DNA from: Roseovarius aestuarii
GTDB taxonomy: Bacteria > Pseudomonadota > Alphaproteobacteria > Rhodobacterales > Rhodobacteraceae
Reading direction: 5' to 3'
DNA length: 64,000 bases
Assembly (NCBI GenBank): GCA_027214255.1
Contig: JAPWHL010000005.1
Coordinates: 62,001 to 126,000 of the forward strand
Shown: piece by piece, positions 43,568-53,098 of the stretch
Layout of the letters: each line of letters begins with the position of its first letter
How positions within the stretch are numbered: position 1 is the stretch's first letter
Made by a program: the position numbers and the translations under genes
Notes under the pieces: generated by a model
The model's input: the letters and a program-made list of their open reading frames with translations, nothing else
Told to the model about the DNA's origin: nothing
Databases searched by the model: none

Positions 43568-46500
43568 TCAGGACGCCCGACCAAGGCGTAGCATATACGC
43601 CGCCGCCAGCATCAGATAGAGAGCTCCGCTTAATGCGGCCGCGCCGGAAACGAACAGGATCAACGCCCCTGCTATCGGGTTCATCCCGTTTGTGAATGAA
43701 AACAACGCCAGAATTGGCGCGGGCATTGCGCCGGTAAGCATCACCGCACCCATCGTGGCGGCAAACCAAGTCGACACCGCGCCAATACCGCCCAGAATAG
43801 CCAGTCGTTGGCGGGCATCGCGAAATCGTACCGCGCGGCGCAGGGCTGTGATCTGACGTGACATATCCTGTTGCATTGCCATCAATGCGGGCACCACCAG
43901 CAAGACGATCACCATCCCAAATCCCAGTCCATAGACCAAGGTGATAACCGTGGGTTTCAGGAATTGCGCCTGCTGGCTGCGTTCGAACAACAGCGGCGCA
44001 AGGCCGATCACGGTGGTCAGGGTCGTCAGAAGGATCGGACGCAACCGGTCTGCCGCCCCGTCAATGATCGACGGGATAAGGCCGCGCGTCTGGGCCTGTT
44101 CGTCAATCGTGGTTACTAAAACGATGGAATCGTTGATGATGATCCCGGTCATGCCCAGCAACCCGACCACGGTGAACATACTCAACGGGACATCCCACGC
44201 ATGGTGGCCATAGATCGTCCCAACCAGACCAAAGGGGATCACGGCCATCACCACCACGGGGCGGCTCCAACTGCTGAACACCCATGCCAGCACCAGATAG
44301 ATGCCCAGCAACGTCAGGATCAGTGCCAGCCTTGCGTCGCCCAGAAACTCGTCCTCTTGCTCGGACAGGCCGGACATGCGCCATTCGACCTGCTGTTCGC
44401 CCGCGATGCGCGGCAGGATGTCCGTTTCCAATGCGCTTAGAATTTCACTGGCACGCGCTGGATCATCTTCCGAGATTTCCCCTGTGACACTGATCAGACG
44501 CAGGCCGTTTTCGCGCCGTACGGTCGAAAACCCGTCGCGCCGTTTGACCGAGACAATATCGGCCAATGGTACATATTGCCCGTCCGGCGTGCGCAGCTGC
44601 ATGCGTTCCAGAAAATCCGCCGTCAACTCGCCCTCGGGCAGTTCCACGCGGATTTCGGCGCTGCGCGGGCCAACCGGATAGGTCGCGGCCTCGATGCCAC
44701 CCAGACGGGCGCGCAACACGCTGCCCAAAGCGTCGATTTCAAACCCCAAAGCAGCACCTTGAGGGGTCAAATCCAGTATCAATTCTTCCTTGTCATAGGC
44801 CAGATCGTCCTCGACGCCGCTGACCTCGGGATAGGCGCGCAGGGCCTGTTTCAGCGCCTCTGAGGCGGATTTCAGCACCTCGGCACTGGCCCCGTAAAAC
44901 TGGACGTCCAATGCATCGCCCCCCGGCCCCGACCGCGAGCGGCGAAAGCTGACGGTTTCGGCCAGTGGGTGCTGGACCACACGCTCTTGCAAGGCGGCTA
45001 CGAAAGTAGCGCTGGAATAGGGGCGCAGATCGGCCTCGATTAATTCGATGGAAATCGCGCCCAGTTGGTCGGGGTCTTTGGCGTCTACGCCGGACAGGCC
45101 ACGACCGGCATTGCCGCCCAGCTCGGCGATAACATATGCCAGAGGGCTGATACCGTATTGCGCGGCGTATTCTGCGCCCAGCTCTTCGGTTGCTCGTTGC
45201 AGTTCTCGCATCATGGCGATCGAATCGGCGCGGGTGGCGCCGGGGGCCATGGCAAAGTTCCCCGTCACGCTGGGATTCTCGGGTGCATTAAAAAACCGCC
45301 AGGTCACTTCACCCCGCGCAAAGACCGCGATCTGGCTGGCCAGCGCCAGAATAACAAGCGCCAGAACCGGGTAACGGGCCCAAATCACGCCGGCCATGAA
45401 CGGGCGAAACAAATGGCTGCGCACCCAGACAAAGCCGCGATTGACCACGCGCGACGGTGCGTCATACCAATGTTCGCGCGCCGAGGCGCGCAGGGCATGG
45501 CTCATATGGTTGGGCAGGATCAGGAAACACTCTACCAGCGAGGCAGTCAGCACCACGATCACGGTAAAGGGAATGTCCGCCAACAGATCGCCGAACCGCC
45601 CGCCGACCAATGTCAGCCCAAAGAAGGCGATCAACGTGGTAAGTGTGGCGCTGAACACCGGCAAGGCCATTCGGCGGGCAGCGTTTTCGGCAGCCTCGAC
45701 CGGAGACTCGCCCATGTCCTTGACCCGCGCATCGGCATGTTCGCCCACAACGATTGCGTCGTCCACAACAATGCCGAGCGTGATCAGCAGGGCAAACAGC
45801 GAAATCATGTTCAATGTCAGCCCCGCGGCATACATCAGCGCGACTGCAGCCATCATCGCCACGGGAATACCCGCCGCGACCCAGAACGCGGTGCGCGCGT
45901 TCAGGAACAAGAACAACAGGGTCACGACCAGTGCCAGCCCCATCGCGCCGTTGTTCAGCAGGGTGTTCAACCGCCCCGATATCTGTTCGGACCGGGTACG
46001 GATCAGATCAATAGTGACGCCCTTGGGCAGAGATAGCGACATGGTGCGCGCGACGTCTTGGACCGTGTTTTGAATCTTGATCGCATCGCCCAATGCCGAT
46101 CGGTCGACGCGCACCGACATGGCGGGATTGTCGCCCACGAAATAGCTGCGCTCGCGCGTGGTGCCCATGACGCGCAGGGTTGCCACATCTGCGACCGTTA
46201 GCTTCGAGTTATCCTCACCCACCCGCAGGGTGATGTTGGCGATCTGATTAGGGTCGCGTTTTTCCACGCCAGTGCGTACGCGCGTGTTGGCACCTGTCAC
46301 ATCGCCGGCGGGATCGGCGTCTACTTCTTGGGCAATGGCGGCGGCGATTTCGGCCATGGTGATATCATGCGCGATCAATGCGGTTGATGGCACTTCGATA
46401 ATGGTTTCTGGGGCTGCAAGGCCGCGCACGGTGGTGCGGGTGACGCCCTTGGCGAACAGGCGTGCGATCATCTCGTCTGCGTATAGGCCCAGTTGCTCGG

Positions 46501-46966
46501 CGCCCACAGGTCCGGTGATAATCACATCCGTCACCCGGTCACGCCATGCGCCACGGCGCACGGTTGGGTCTTCGGCCTCCTCGGGCAGGGTGGTGATGCT
46601 GTCCACGGCTGCCTGTACATCGGCGGCAGCACGGCCCATATCCCAACCGGGCTCGAACTCAAGCGAGATACTACCGGTGTTTTCACGGCTGGTCCCGAAT
46701 GAACCTTCGACACCTTCGACGGCCAGCAGCACAGGTTCCATCACTTGGATAATCGCAGCGTCTATATCTTCGGCCCCCGCCCCGTCCCAAATGACGGAAA
46801 CAGACACGTTGTCGATCACCACATCGGGCAAGAATTGCGCGCGCATCTGTGGTGCGGCGGATAGGCCCAGAACCACCATGACCACCAACAGCAGATTGGC
46901 AGCGGTGCGGTGGCGGGTGAAATAGGACAATAGCCCGCCTGCCGCTTGTGGTATCTGGCGGGCCAT
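43568..46966 (-). CDS. RND efflux transporter permease subunit with extra C-terminal helices
   Basis: A 1132-residue RND inner-membrane pump. It has the AcrB-like N-terminus (TRHRTAANLLLVVMVVLG), the TM4 proton-relay region GIVVDDAIVVGEH, large periplasmic loops and the second repeat (GMTGIIINDSIVLVTTIDE). This fits the HAE/CzcA type; drug or hydrophobic-compound efflux is likely. It is longer than usual by about 90 residues, and the tail (after RQITALRRAVRFRDARQRL) adds two to three membrane helices. It follows the adaptor gene by three bases. No outer-membrane factor is present. Confidence 0.95.
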   Translation of the reverse strand: MARQIPQAAGGLLSYFTRHRTAANLLLVVMVVLGLSAAPQMRAQFLPDVVIDNVSVSVIWDGAGAEDIDAAIIQVMEPVLLAVEGVEGSFGTSRENTGSISLEFEPGWDMGRAAADVQAAVDSITTLPEEAEDPTVRRGAWRDRVTDVIITGPVGAEQLGLYADEMIARLFAKGVTRTTVRGLAAPETIIEVPSTALIAHDITMAEIAAAIAQEVDADPAGDVTGANTRVRTGVEKRDPNQIANITLRVGEDNSKLTVADVATLRVMGTTRERSYFVGDNPAMSVRVDRSALGDAIKIQNTVQDVARTMSLSLPKGVTIDLIRTRSEQISGRLNTLLNNGAMGLALVVTLLFLFLNARTAFWVAAGIPVAMMAAVALMYAAGLTLNMISLFALLITLGIVVDDAIVVGEHADARVKDMGESPVEAAENAARRMALPVFSATLTTLIAFFGLTLVGGRFGDLLADIPFTVIVVLTASLVECFLILPNHMSHALRASAREHWYDAPSRVVNRGFVWVRSHLFRPFMAGVIWARYPVLALVILALASQIAVFARGEVTWRFFNAPENPSVTGNFAMAPGATRADSIAMMRELQRATEELGAEYAAQYGISPLAYVIAELGGNAGRGLSGVDAKDPDQLGAISIELIEADLRPYSSATFVAALQERVVQHPLAETVSFRRSRSGPGGDALDVQFYGASAEVLKSASEALKQALRAYPEVSGVEDDLAYDKEELILDLTPQGAALGFEIDALGSVLRARLGGIEAATYPVGPRSAEIRVELPEGELTADFLERMQLRTPDGQYVPLADIVSVKRRDGFSTVRRENGLRLISVTGEISEDDPARASEILSALETDILPRIAGEQQVEWRMSGLSEQEDEFLGDARLALILTLLGIYLVLAWVFSSWSRPVVVMAVIPFGLVGTIYGHHAWDVPLSMFTVVGLLGMTGIIINDSIVLVTTIDEQAQTRGLIPSIIDGAADRLRPILLTTLTTVIGLAPLLFERSQQAQFLKPTVITLVYGLGFGMVIVLLVVPALMAMQQDMSRQITALRRAVRFRDARQRLAILGGIGAVSTWFAATMGAVMLTGAMPAPILALFSFTNGMNPIAGALILFVSGAAALSGALYLMLAAAYMLRLGRAS

Positions 46967-46969
46967 GCC

Positions 46970-48442
46970 TTAGCCTCCCATGCGGTTTTCCAGCCGCTGC
47001 ACCACGCGGGCCGGAACACGCGCCTGCGCCAGTTGATCCAGCAGACGGGTGCGCACGGCGTCGGGCATGTCGGTGTTGCCCTCGACATAGGCGATCAGCC
47101 GCGCGCGGCGTTCTTCGGTCAGATCCATCATCTCGCGGGATTTGGCCGCGTCCGCGCCCTGTCTGTCGCCCGAACTGCGCGCCAACGCGCGGACCTTGAT
47201 CCCCACACCCAGCAGGGGTGAGCGTTGTGCAACGACCCGGCGGCCGGCCAACCCGTCACCGCGCACCAGAATGTCATTGGCCTGACGGCGCAGCAAAGTG
47301 ACGGGCAGTGCGTCCAGACGATCATCCTGATTGAGGACCAGAACCTGCCCATCGGCCCCGAGAGCCGAAGCGGGCAGGCGAACCACATTGTCTAATGCAG
47401 GCTCGTCGATGCTGAGCGTTACAAAGTCGCCGGGTTTCAGCCCCTTGGCGGTATCCAGACGCGCAAAAACCAGTCGTCCGGTTTGCCCTTCGCCGACCGC
47501 GGCGCTGGCGCGCGTCACAGTGCCGGTCGCGGTTAAATCCACGCCGAAGGCTTCTAACGTTACGGTGACAGGGGCGCGGATCAGCTGCCCGTTGTCATTC
47601 AAAAGCCGTGCGAATTGAGGGGTCGACACCCGAAACGCCACCTCAAGAGCGGCAGGATCAATCAAGGTCGCCAGCCGCTCGTTGGTTGAAATCAGCCCGC
47701 CTTCAACCATCTGTACGTCGCTCAGGCTGCCTGTGAATGCGGCGGTAATGCGGGTTTCTGCCAGACGGCGCTGGGCCTCGGTCAAGGCAATACTGGCACG
47801 CGCCAGCAAGGTCTGGGCCAGATCGACGCGCGCTTCGGCGTTTGCGACGGCCTGTCGTTGGGTCAGTACTGCCTGGCGGGCCTGCGCGGCGGCCAGTTCG
47901 GCCTGCTCCACGGCGGCAGCGGTGCCGACGCCGCGTGCGGCCAGATCGGTCTGACGTTGAAAGGCGCGCATCTGCAAATCGGCCTGTTCGCGCGCGGCTG
48001 CCAGCGCATCCCGCGCTATGGTCAGCGCGTTTGTCGCGTCGCGCCCCTCGGCGCGGGCATCCATCCGGTCGCTTTGCGCACGCTCAACCGCCAGCGTGGC
48101 ATCGGCGGGGTCAATCCGCGCCAACAGCTGTCCTGCGCTGACTTGCCCGCCCTCTTCAAACGCCTCGGTCAGTTCGACCAACCGGCCACCGACCTGTGCG
48201 CGCACTTCCAATGTTCGCAGGCTCTGGACCTGACCAAAGGCGGTTAGCACGGGCGTCACGGTTTGAGGTGTGGCGGTGATGGCATTGACGGCAAACACCC
48301 GTTCACGGCGGGGCATTTCACGCGGTTCGCGACTCATCCGTTCCTGAATGGCGCTGACCACTGTGAAACCGGCAAAAGCCAGAATGCCCAATGTCAGTGA
48401 CATCAGGAAAAGGCCAGTCAGGCTTTGACGTAAAAAACGCAT
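46970..48442 (-). CDS. RND efflux periplasmic adaptor (membrane fusion protein)
   Basis: A 490-residue adaptor: N-terminal anchor (FLMSLTLGILAFAGFTVVSAI), lipoyl/barrel-sandwich halves (LEVRAQVGGRLVEL and AFTGSLSDVQMVEGGLI), a long coiled-coil hairpin (about 120-235) and beta-barrel domain. A C-terminal helical extension (about 420-490, TEERRARLIAYVEGNTDMP, RVVQRLENRMGG) is beyond the usual adaptor. It pairs with the permease downstream. The two carry unusual extensions in parallel. Confidence 0.92.
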   Translation of the reverse strand: MRFLRQSLTGLFLMSLTLGILAFAGFTVVSAIQERMSREPREMPRRERVFAVNAITATPQTVTPVLTAFGQVQSLRTLEVRAQVGGRLVELTEAFEEGGQVSAGQLLARIDPADATLAVERAQSDRMDARAEGRDATNALTIARDALAAAREQADLQMRAFQRQTDLAARGVGTAAAVEQAELAAAQARQAVLTQRQAVANAEARVDLAQTLLARASIALTEAQRRLAETRITAAFTGSLSDVQMVEGGLISTNERLATLIDPAALEVAFRVSTPQFARLLNDNGQLIRAPVTVTLEAFGVDLTATGTVTRASAAVGEGQTGRLVFARLDTAKGLKPGDFVTLSIDEPALDNVVRLPASALGADGQVLVLNQDDRLDALPVTLLRRQANDILVRGDGLAGRRVVAQRSPLLGVGIKVRALARSSGDRQGADAAKSREMMDLTEERRARLIAYVEGNTDMPDAVRTRLLDQLAQARVPARVVQRLENRMGG

Positions 48443-48545
48443 GGTGACACAAACCTGTTACGGGGCGGGGTGCGGGCACCCCGATGCGGGGTCTTTATTA
48501 TGTAGGATTTTGGCCGGGAATACCAAGCAGCGTGAAAGGTGCGGC

Positions 48546-49088
48546 TCACTTTCGGCGTTGGTGTTCGTCCAATCGTGGCATGATCTCGACAAAGTTGCAG
48601 GGGCGATGGCGATAATCCAGTTGCATTGACAGGATGTCGTCCCATGCGTCTTTGCAGGCCCCCGGGCTGCCGGGCAGGGCAAACAGATAGGTGCCGCCGG
48701 CGACGCCGCCGGTTGCGCGGCTTTGGACCGCACTGGTGCCGATCTTGGCCATGCTGACATGGGTGAACACCACTCCGAATGCGTCGATCTCTTTTTCATA
48801 GACATCGCGATGCGCCTCGACGGTTACGTCGCGCCCGGTCAGGCCGGTGCCGCCGGTGGAAATGATCACGTCAATCTGCGGATCACTGACCCATGTGCGC
48901 AGTTGCGCGGCAATGTCTGCCCGATTATCTTGCACAATGGTGCGCGCGGCCAGAATATGCCCGGCACCCTCCAAACGTGCGACCAAAGTATCGCCCGAGC
49001 GGTCGTCATCTGTCTGACGCGTATCGCTGACGGTCAAAACAGCAATGCGCACCGGGATGAAATCGCGAGACTCGTCAATACGGCTCAT
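48546..49088 (-). CDS. moaB: Molybdenum cofactor biosynthesis protein B
   Basis: A 180-residue MoaB/MogA-fold protein that adenylylates or assists molybdopterin maturation. Motifs: VLTVSDTRQTDDDRSGD, ISTGGTGLTGRDVT, and ATGGVAGGTYLFALPGSPGA for the molybdopterin-binding loop. It starts three bases after the LysE gene and is separated by 103 bases from the RND adaptor. The UDG-LysE-moaB run is on the minus strand. Confidence 0.93.
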   Translation of the reverse strand: MSRIDESRDFIPVRIAVLTVSDTRQTDDDRSGDTLVARLEGAGHILAARTIVQDNRADIAAQLRTWVSDPQIDVIISTGGTGLTGRDVTVEAHRDVYEKEIDAFGVVFTHVSMAKIGTSAVQSRATGGVAGGTYLFALPGSPGACKDAWDDILSMQLDYRHRPCNFVEIMPRLDEHQRRK

Positions 49089-49091
49089 GAG

Positions 49092-49712
49092 TTATGCCCT
49101 TTCCATAAGGGCCAGCCGGATAGCCAGCGCGGTAAAGATCGACGCCGACGCATAGCCGAGGATCCGCGCCACACCGGGCGAGCCGGCCATGCGCCGCCCC
49201 ATCCCGCTGGCAAAGACACCGGCCAACCCGTTTATGATGTATCCCCCGACGCCCAGAACAGAGCCAAAGATCAGGAATTGCACGAAAATGCCCTGAGTAG
49301 GGTCAACAAACTGCGGTACAAAGGCCAGAACAAACAAAATGACCTTGGGGTTGGTCAGATTCACGATGAGCCCGTCACGAAAGGCCCGGCTGGTGCGTGG
49401 CACGCTAGATGCATCCAGTGCCCGCGCGCGCAGACTGCCCCATGCCAGCCACAAAAGATAGGCCACGCCGATCCAGCGGATGACATCAAACAGCCACGGC
49501 ATGCTGGCCACCAGCGCACCCAGCCCCAGCCCCGCGATACTGACATGCACCAGTGCGCCCAAGGCAATCCCACCGCTGGCCGCCATCGCCGCACGCGGGC
49601 CAGAGCGCAGGCCCTGACCGATGCAGAACAACATATCCGCCCCCGGCGTCAGGTTCAGCGCCAGCGCAGCAGGAACAAAGGCCAGTAATACCCAAGGGTC
49701 GATCATGGTCAT
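49092..49712 (-). CDS. LysE-family translocator
   Basis: A 206-residue membrane protein with about six helices; the family motif is NLTPGADMLFCIGQGLRSG near residue 20 and NLTNPKVILFVLAFVPQFVD in the middle. Probably exports an amino acid or derivative (LysE/RhtB group); substrate unknown. Its ATG overlaps the stop of the uracil-DNA glycosylase gene. Confidence 0.9.
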   Translation of the reverse strand: MTMIDPWVLLAFVPAALALNLTPGADMLFCIGQGLRSGPRAAMAASGGIALGALVHVSIAGLGLGALVASMPWLFDVIRWIGVAYLLWLAWGSLRARALDASSVPRTSRAFRDGLIVNLTNPKVILFVLAFVPQFVDPTQGIFVQFLIFGSVLGVGGYIINGLAGVFASGMGRRMAGSPGVARILGYASASIFTALAIRLALMERA

Positions 49713-50536
49713 GTCCTCTCCGGCAAAGTTCTAAGACGGGCCTGCAAGTCTAACAGATCCGCCCAAGCCGCCCGTTTTGCGCTGGGCGTGCGCAGCAAAT
49801 AAGCCGGGTGCAGCATCGGCAGGGCGGGCCGGTCATAGGCCTCGGCCCATGTGCCGCGCAGGCGGGTAATGCCGGTTTTGCCCAGACCTGCCTGACAGCT
49901 GGTATTGCCCATGAGGATCAGCAGGTCAGGTTGTATCAGTTCGACGTGGCGCGCAACGAAAGGGCGCATCATATCAATGTCTTGGGTGCTTGGGTCGCTG
50001 TTGTTTGGGGGGCGCCACGGCAGGACGTTGGTGATGTATACCTCGCCTTGTGCACCCCCTGTGCGCGCGAGTCCTATCGCGCCCAGCATCCGGTCCAGCA
50101 TTTGCCCTGCCTGCCCGACAAAGGGGCGGCCTTCTCGGTCTTCGTCGCGCCCGGGTGCCTCGCCGATGATCATCACGCGTGCCGAAACATCGCCGTCACC
50201 AAAGACCAGATTGCGCGCGCCACGTTTCAATTTGCAATGTTCAAACGCGCCCAATGCGGCACGCAATCCGTTCAGATCGCCAGCGGCTGTTGCGGCCTGA
50301 CGTGCCGCGTCAACCGGGTCGCCTTGTGATCGAGCCGCTGGGCGCGCTGGATTAGAGGATGCGAGGGCCAAAGGCGCGCCTTGCGGTGCAGCCTTGGACA
50401 ATGCAGCGCTTTTGGGCGCGGCTTTCGGCAAGTCATAGCTATTGACGGGCGTGTCACCGATCGCCTCATCGGCGCCCAGCTCTACCTGCCATTGCAACAA
50501 CGCGCGTGTGCTGTGAAAGTCCAATCCCGAATCCAT
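49709..50536 (-). CDS. Uracil-DNA glycosylase, family 4-like, lacking three of the four Fe-S cysteines
   Basis: A 275-residue glycosylase that removes uracil from DNA. Motifs: GEAPGRDEDREGRPFVGQAGQMLDRM (126-150), YITNVLPWRPP and MLHPAYLLR (241-249). Classic family 4 enzymes bind 4Fe-4S by C-x2-C near the start, a cysteine in the KCRPP position and another about 15 residues later. Here they are Cys101/Lys104, Trp174 and Met190, so a cluster cannot be bound normally. The first 90 residues are a Pro/Ala-rich linker. The next gene overlaps its stop. Confidence 0.9.
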   Translation of the reverse strand: MDSGLDFHSTRALLQWQVELGADEAIGDTPVNSYDLPKAAPKSAALSKAAPQGAPLALASSNPARPAARSQGDPVDAARQAATAAGDLNGLRAALGAFEHCKLKRGARNLVFGDGDVSARVMIIGEAPGRDEDREGRPFVGQAGQMLDRMLGAIGLARTGGAQGEVYITNVLPWRPPNNSDPSTQDIDMMRPFVARHVELIQPDLLILMGNTSCQAGLGKTGITRLRGTWAEAYDRPALPMLHPAYLLRTPSAKRAAWADLLDLQARLRTLPERT

Positions 50537-50738
50537 GCGCTAGGCTAACGTGCCCGCAAGACTTGGGAAAGCGGACAAACACCTTGGCGCTGAAAACGTC
50601 ATCAAATTACCCCCGACGTTACAGCCTTGGGGACCGGTGCATCACCGTCATACCATTACTCCGCGCGAAAGCGGCGCTTGCACAGGGCGGCGGATCATGC
50701 CACGCAGTCGCTTCACCTTTTGTACCCGGAGATAGCTG
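50537..50738. other. Divergent gap between the UDG and MFS genes
   Basis: About 200 bases with no open frame I would support; it should hold the promoters of both genes, but no clear -10/-35 pair stands out. Confidence 0.3.
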
Positions 50739-51914
50739 ATGCGCGCTGGCCTTGTTTTGCTTTGTATGGCCTATGCGCTAAGCCAGTTTTTCCGCGCGGT
50801 TCTGGCCGTTCTGGGTGGTGTTTTGCAACGCGATCTGGGGGCGGGGCCAGCGGACCTGGCACTTGCTTCGGGGCTGTGGTTCTTGACGTTTGCAGTGATG
50901 CAGTTGCCGATTGGTCTGGCGCTGGACCGCATTGGGCCGCGCCTCACGTCGGCTGTATTGTTGGCGATCGGCGGTGGCGGCGGGGCGCTGGTTTTTGCCT
51001 TGGCGACGGGGCCAGCCCACGTAAATATCGCGATGGGGTTGATCGGGGTGGGCTGTTCGCCCGTGCTGATGGCGTCCTATTACATCTTCGCGCGTCAGTT
51101 TCCGCCCGCTCAGTTTGCCACCTTGGCTGCCTTGATGCTGGGTATTGGTTCTCTGGGCAATTTGGTGGCCTCATACCCGATGGCATTGGCCGCCGAGGTG
51201 CTGGGCTGGCGCGTATCCATGTTGGGCATGGCGTGCATATCGGCTGCTGTGGCGGCGGGTATTGCCCTGCTGGTCAAAGACCCCGAGAGGGTGACGACGG
51301 GCGAGCGCGGATCGGTTCTTGACCTGTTGAAAATGCGCGCCCTATGGCCGATTTTCCCGCTGATGTTCATTGCATATGCTCCGGCGGGGGCCATTCGGGG
51401 CCTGTGGATCGGCCCTTATCTAAGTGATGTTTTCCAGCTTGAGACCGGACAAGTGGGACAGGCGTCCATGGTGATGGGCGTGGCGATGATCGCCGGGGCG
51501 TTGATCTATGGCCCGCTGGACCGGCTGTTTGGCACGCAAAAATGGGTGTGCCTGATTGGCAACCTGTGTTGCGGAATCGCGACGTTGACGTTGGCAGTGA
51601 TGATCGGGCGCGGTGTGGGGCTGTCGATCACGCTATGCGCGTTGATCGGTTTGTTCGGGTCCAGCTTTCCGATGGTTGTCGCCCATGCGCGGGGGTTCAT
51701 GCCAACGCATTTGGTGGGGCGCGGTGTGACCTTGTTGAACTTGTTCGGAATTGGCGGCGTGGGGGTGGTACAATTCGGGTCCGGCCCGTTGCACGCGGCG
51801 GCGACGGCCGCGGGCGGGGTTCAGGCGGGTTATGCGACCTTGTTCACGTTTTTCGGCATTATCGTGATTTTGGGCTGTGCTTTGTACCTGTTTAGCCGAG
51901 ATTCCAATCGCTAA
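50739..51914 (+). CDS. Major facilitator superfamily transporter
   Basis: A 391-residue MFS protein with 12 predicted helices. Motif A-like loop LALDRIGPRL follows TM2, with a second copy after TM8 (GPLDRLFGTQKW). Substrate unknown; nitrate/nitrite-porter-like carriers share the overall pattern. The ATG at 50739 has GGAG eight bases upstream. Divergent from the uracil-DNA glycosylase gene. Confidence 0.9.
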   Translation: MRAGLVLLCMAYALSQFFRAVLAVLGGVLQRDLGAGPADLALASGLWFLTFAVMQLPIGLALDRIGPRLTSAVLLAIGGGGGALVFALATGPAHVNIAMGLIGVGCSPVLMASYYIFARQFPPAQFATLAALMLGIGSLGNLVASYPMALAAEVLGWRVSMLGMACISAAVAAGIALLVKDPERVTTGERGSVLDLLKMRALWPIFPLMFIAYAPAGAIRGLWIGPYLSDVFQLETGQVGQASMVMGVAMIAGALIYGPLDRLFGTQKWVCLIGNLCCGIATLTLAVMIGRGVGLSITLCALIGLFGSSFPMVVAHARGFMPTHLVGRGVTLLNLFGIGGVGVVQFGSGPLHAAATAAGGVQAGYATLFTFFGIIVILGCALYLFSRDSNR

Positions 51915-51982
51915 CGCCCTTTCCCCTGCCGTTCATTGCGCGTATGACGCGCGGGCAAACCTGTCATCTGGAGCAAAGAAAC

Positions 51983-53005
51983 ATGGGGTATAAGATCGCC
52001 GTCGTCGGGGCCACCGGTAATGTGGGCCGCGAAATGCTGAATATTCTGGCCGAACGCCAGTTCCCGGTCGACGAAATAGTCGCACTGGCCAGCCGTAAAT
52101 CGCTGGGCAGCGAGGTCAGCTTTGGCGACAAGACGCTCAAGACGAAGGATCTGGATACGTTCGATTTCACGGGCTGGGATATCGCCCTGTTCGCCATCGG
52201 TTCGGACGCGACCAAAGTCTACGCCCCCAAAGCGGCGAAATCCGGCTGTGTTGTGATCGATAACAGCTCGCTCTATCGCTACGATCCGGACATTCCGCTG
52301 ATCGTCCCCGAGGTGAACCCCGAGGCGGTCGAGATGGTCAAGAACCGCAACATCATCGCCAACCCCAACTGCTCGACCGCGCAGATGGTTGTGGCGCTGA
52401 AGCCGTTGCATGACCGGGCGCGAATCAAACGTGTTGTCGTCAGCACCTATCAATCCGTGTCAGGTGCGGGCAAAGAGGGCATTGACGAGCTGTGGGATCA
52501 GACGAAATCGATCTATAATCCGACAGATGACAAACCCGCACGCAAGTTCACCAAGCAGATTGCGTTCAATGTGATCCCGCATATCGACAGTTTTCTGGAT
52601 AGCGGTGACACGAAAGAAGAATGGAAAATGGTCGCCGAGACCAAAAAGATTGTCGACACGTCGATCAAAGTCACGGCTACCTGCGTGCGCGTTCCGGTGT
52701 TCGTTGGTCACTCTGAGGCGATCAACATCGAATTCGAAGAGTTCCTGGACGAGGACGAAGCCCGCGAAATCCTGCGTGAAGCGCCGGGTATCATGGTGAT
52801 CGACAAGCGTCAGGACGGCGGCTACGTTACGCCGATTGAATGTGTCGGTGATTTTGCCACGTTCATCAGCCGCATCCGTCAGGATACGACCATTGAAAAC
52901 GGCCTGAACCTGTGGTGCGTCAGTGACAACCTGCGCAAGGGTGCGGCACTGAACGCGGTTCAGATCGCCGAAACACTGGGCGCGCGTGTCCTGAAAAAGG
53001 GCTGA
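51983..53005 (+). CDS. asd: Aspartate-semialdehyde dehydrogenase
   Basis: Reduces aspartyl phosphate to the semialdehyde for lysine/diaminopimelate, threonine and methionine synthesis. 340 residues: KIAVVGATGNVGREML NADP site, catalytic Cys130 in NPNCSTAQM, STYQSVSGAGKEG, and the histidine in FVGHSEA. The ATG at 51983 has GGAG about ten bases upstream; an earlier in-frame start at 51944 has no ribosome site. A terminator hairpin follows. Confidence 0.97.
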   Translation: MGYKIAVVGATGNVGREMLNILAERQFPVDEIVALASRKSLGSEVSFGDKTLKTKDLDTFDFTGWDIALFAIGSDATKVYAPKAAKSGCVVIDNSSLYRYDPDIPLIVPEVNPEAVEMVKNRNIIANPNCSTAQMVVALKPLHDRARIKRVVVSTYQSVSGAGKEGIDELWDQTKSIYNPTDDKPARKFTKQIAFNVIPHIDSFLDSGDTKEEWKMVAETKKIVDTSIKVTATCVRVPVFVGHSEAINIEFEEFLDEDEAREILREAPGIMVIDKRQDGGYVTPIECVGDFATFISRIRQDTTIENGLNLWCVSDNLRKGAALNAVQIAETLGARVLKKG

Positions 53006-53038
53006 CCTATAGAATTTCGGGATCAGAGACGAAACGAT

Positions 53039-53075
53039 GGGGCCGTCCTCTGAAAGGGGCGGCCCCTTTTCGTTT
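53039..53075 (+). terminator. asd: Rho-independent terminator of asd
   Basis: GGGGCCG (53039-53045) pairs with CGGCCCC (53060-53066), with inner TCC/GGG pairing, followed by TTTTCGTTT. It lies 34 bases after the asd stop. Confidence 0.8.
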
Positions 53076-53098
53076 GCGTATCGAGGATGGACCTGTTG

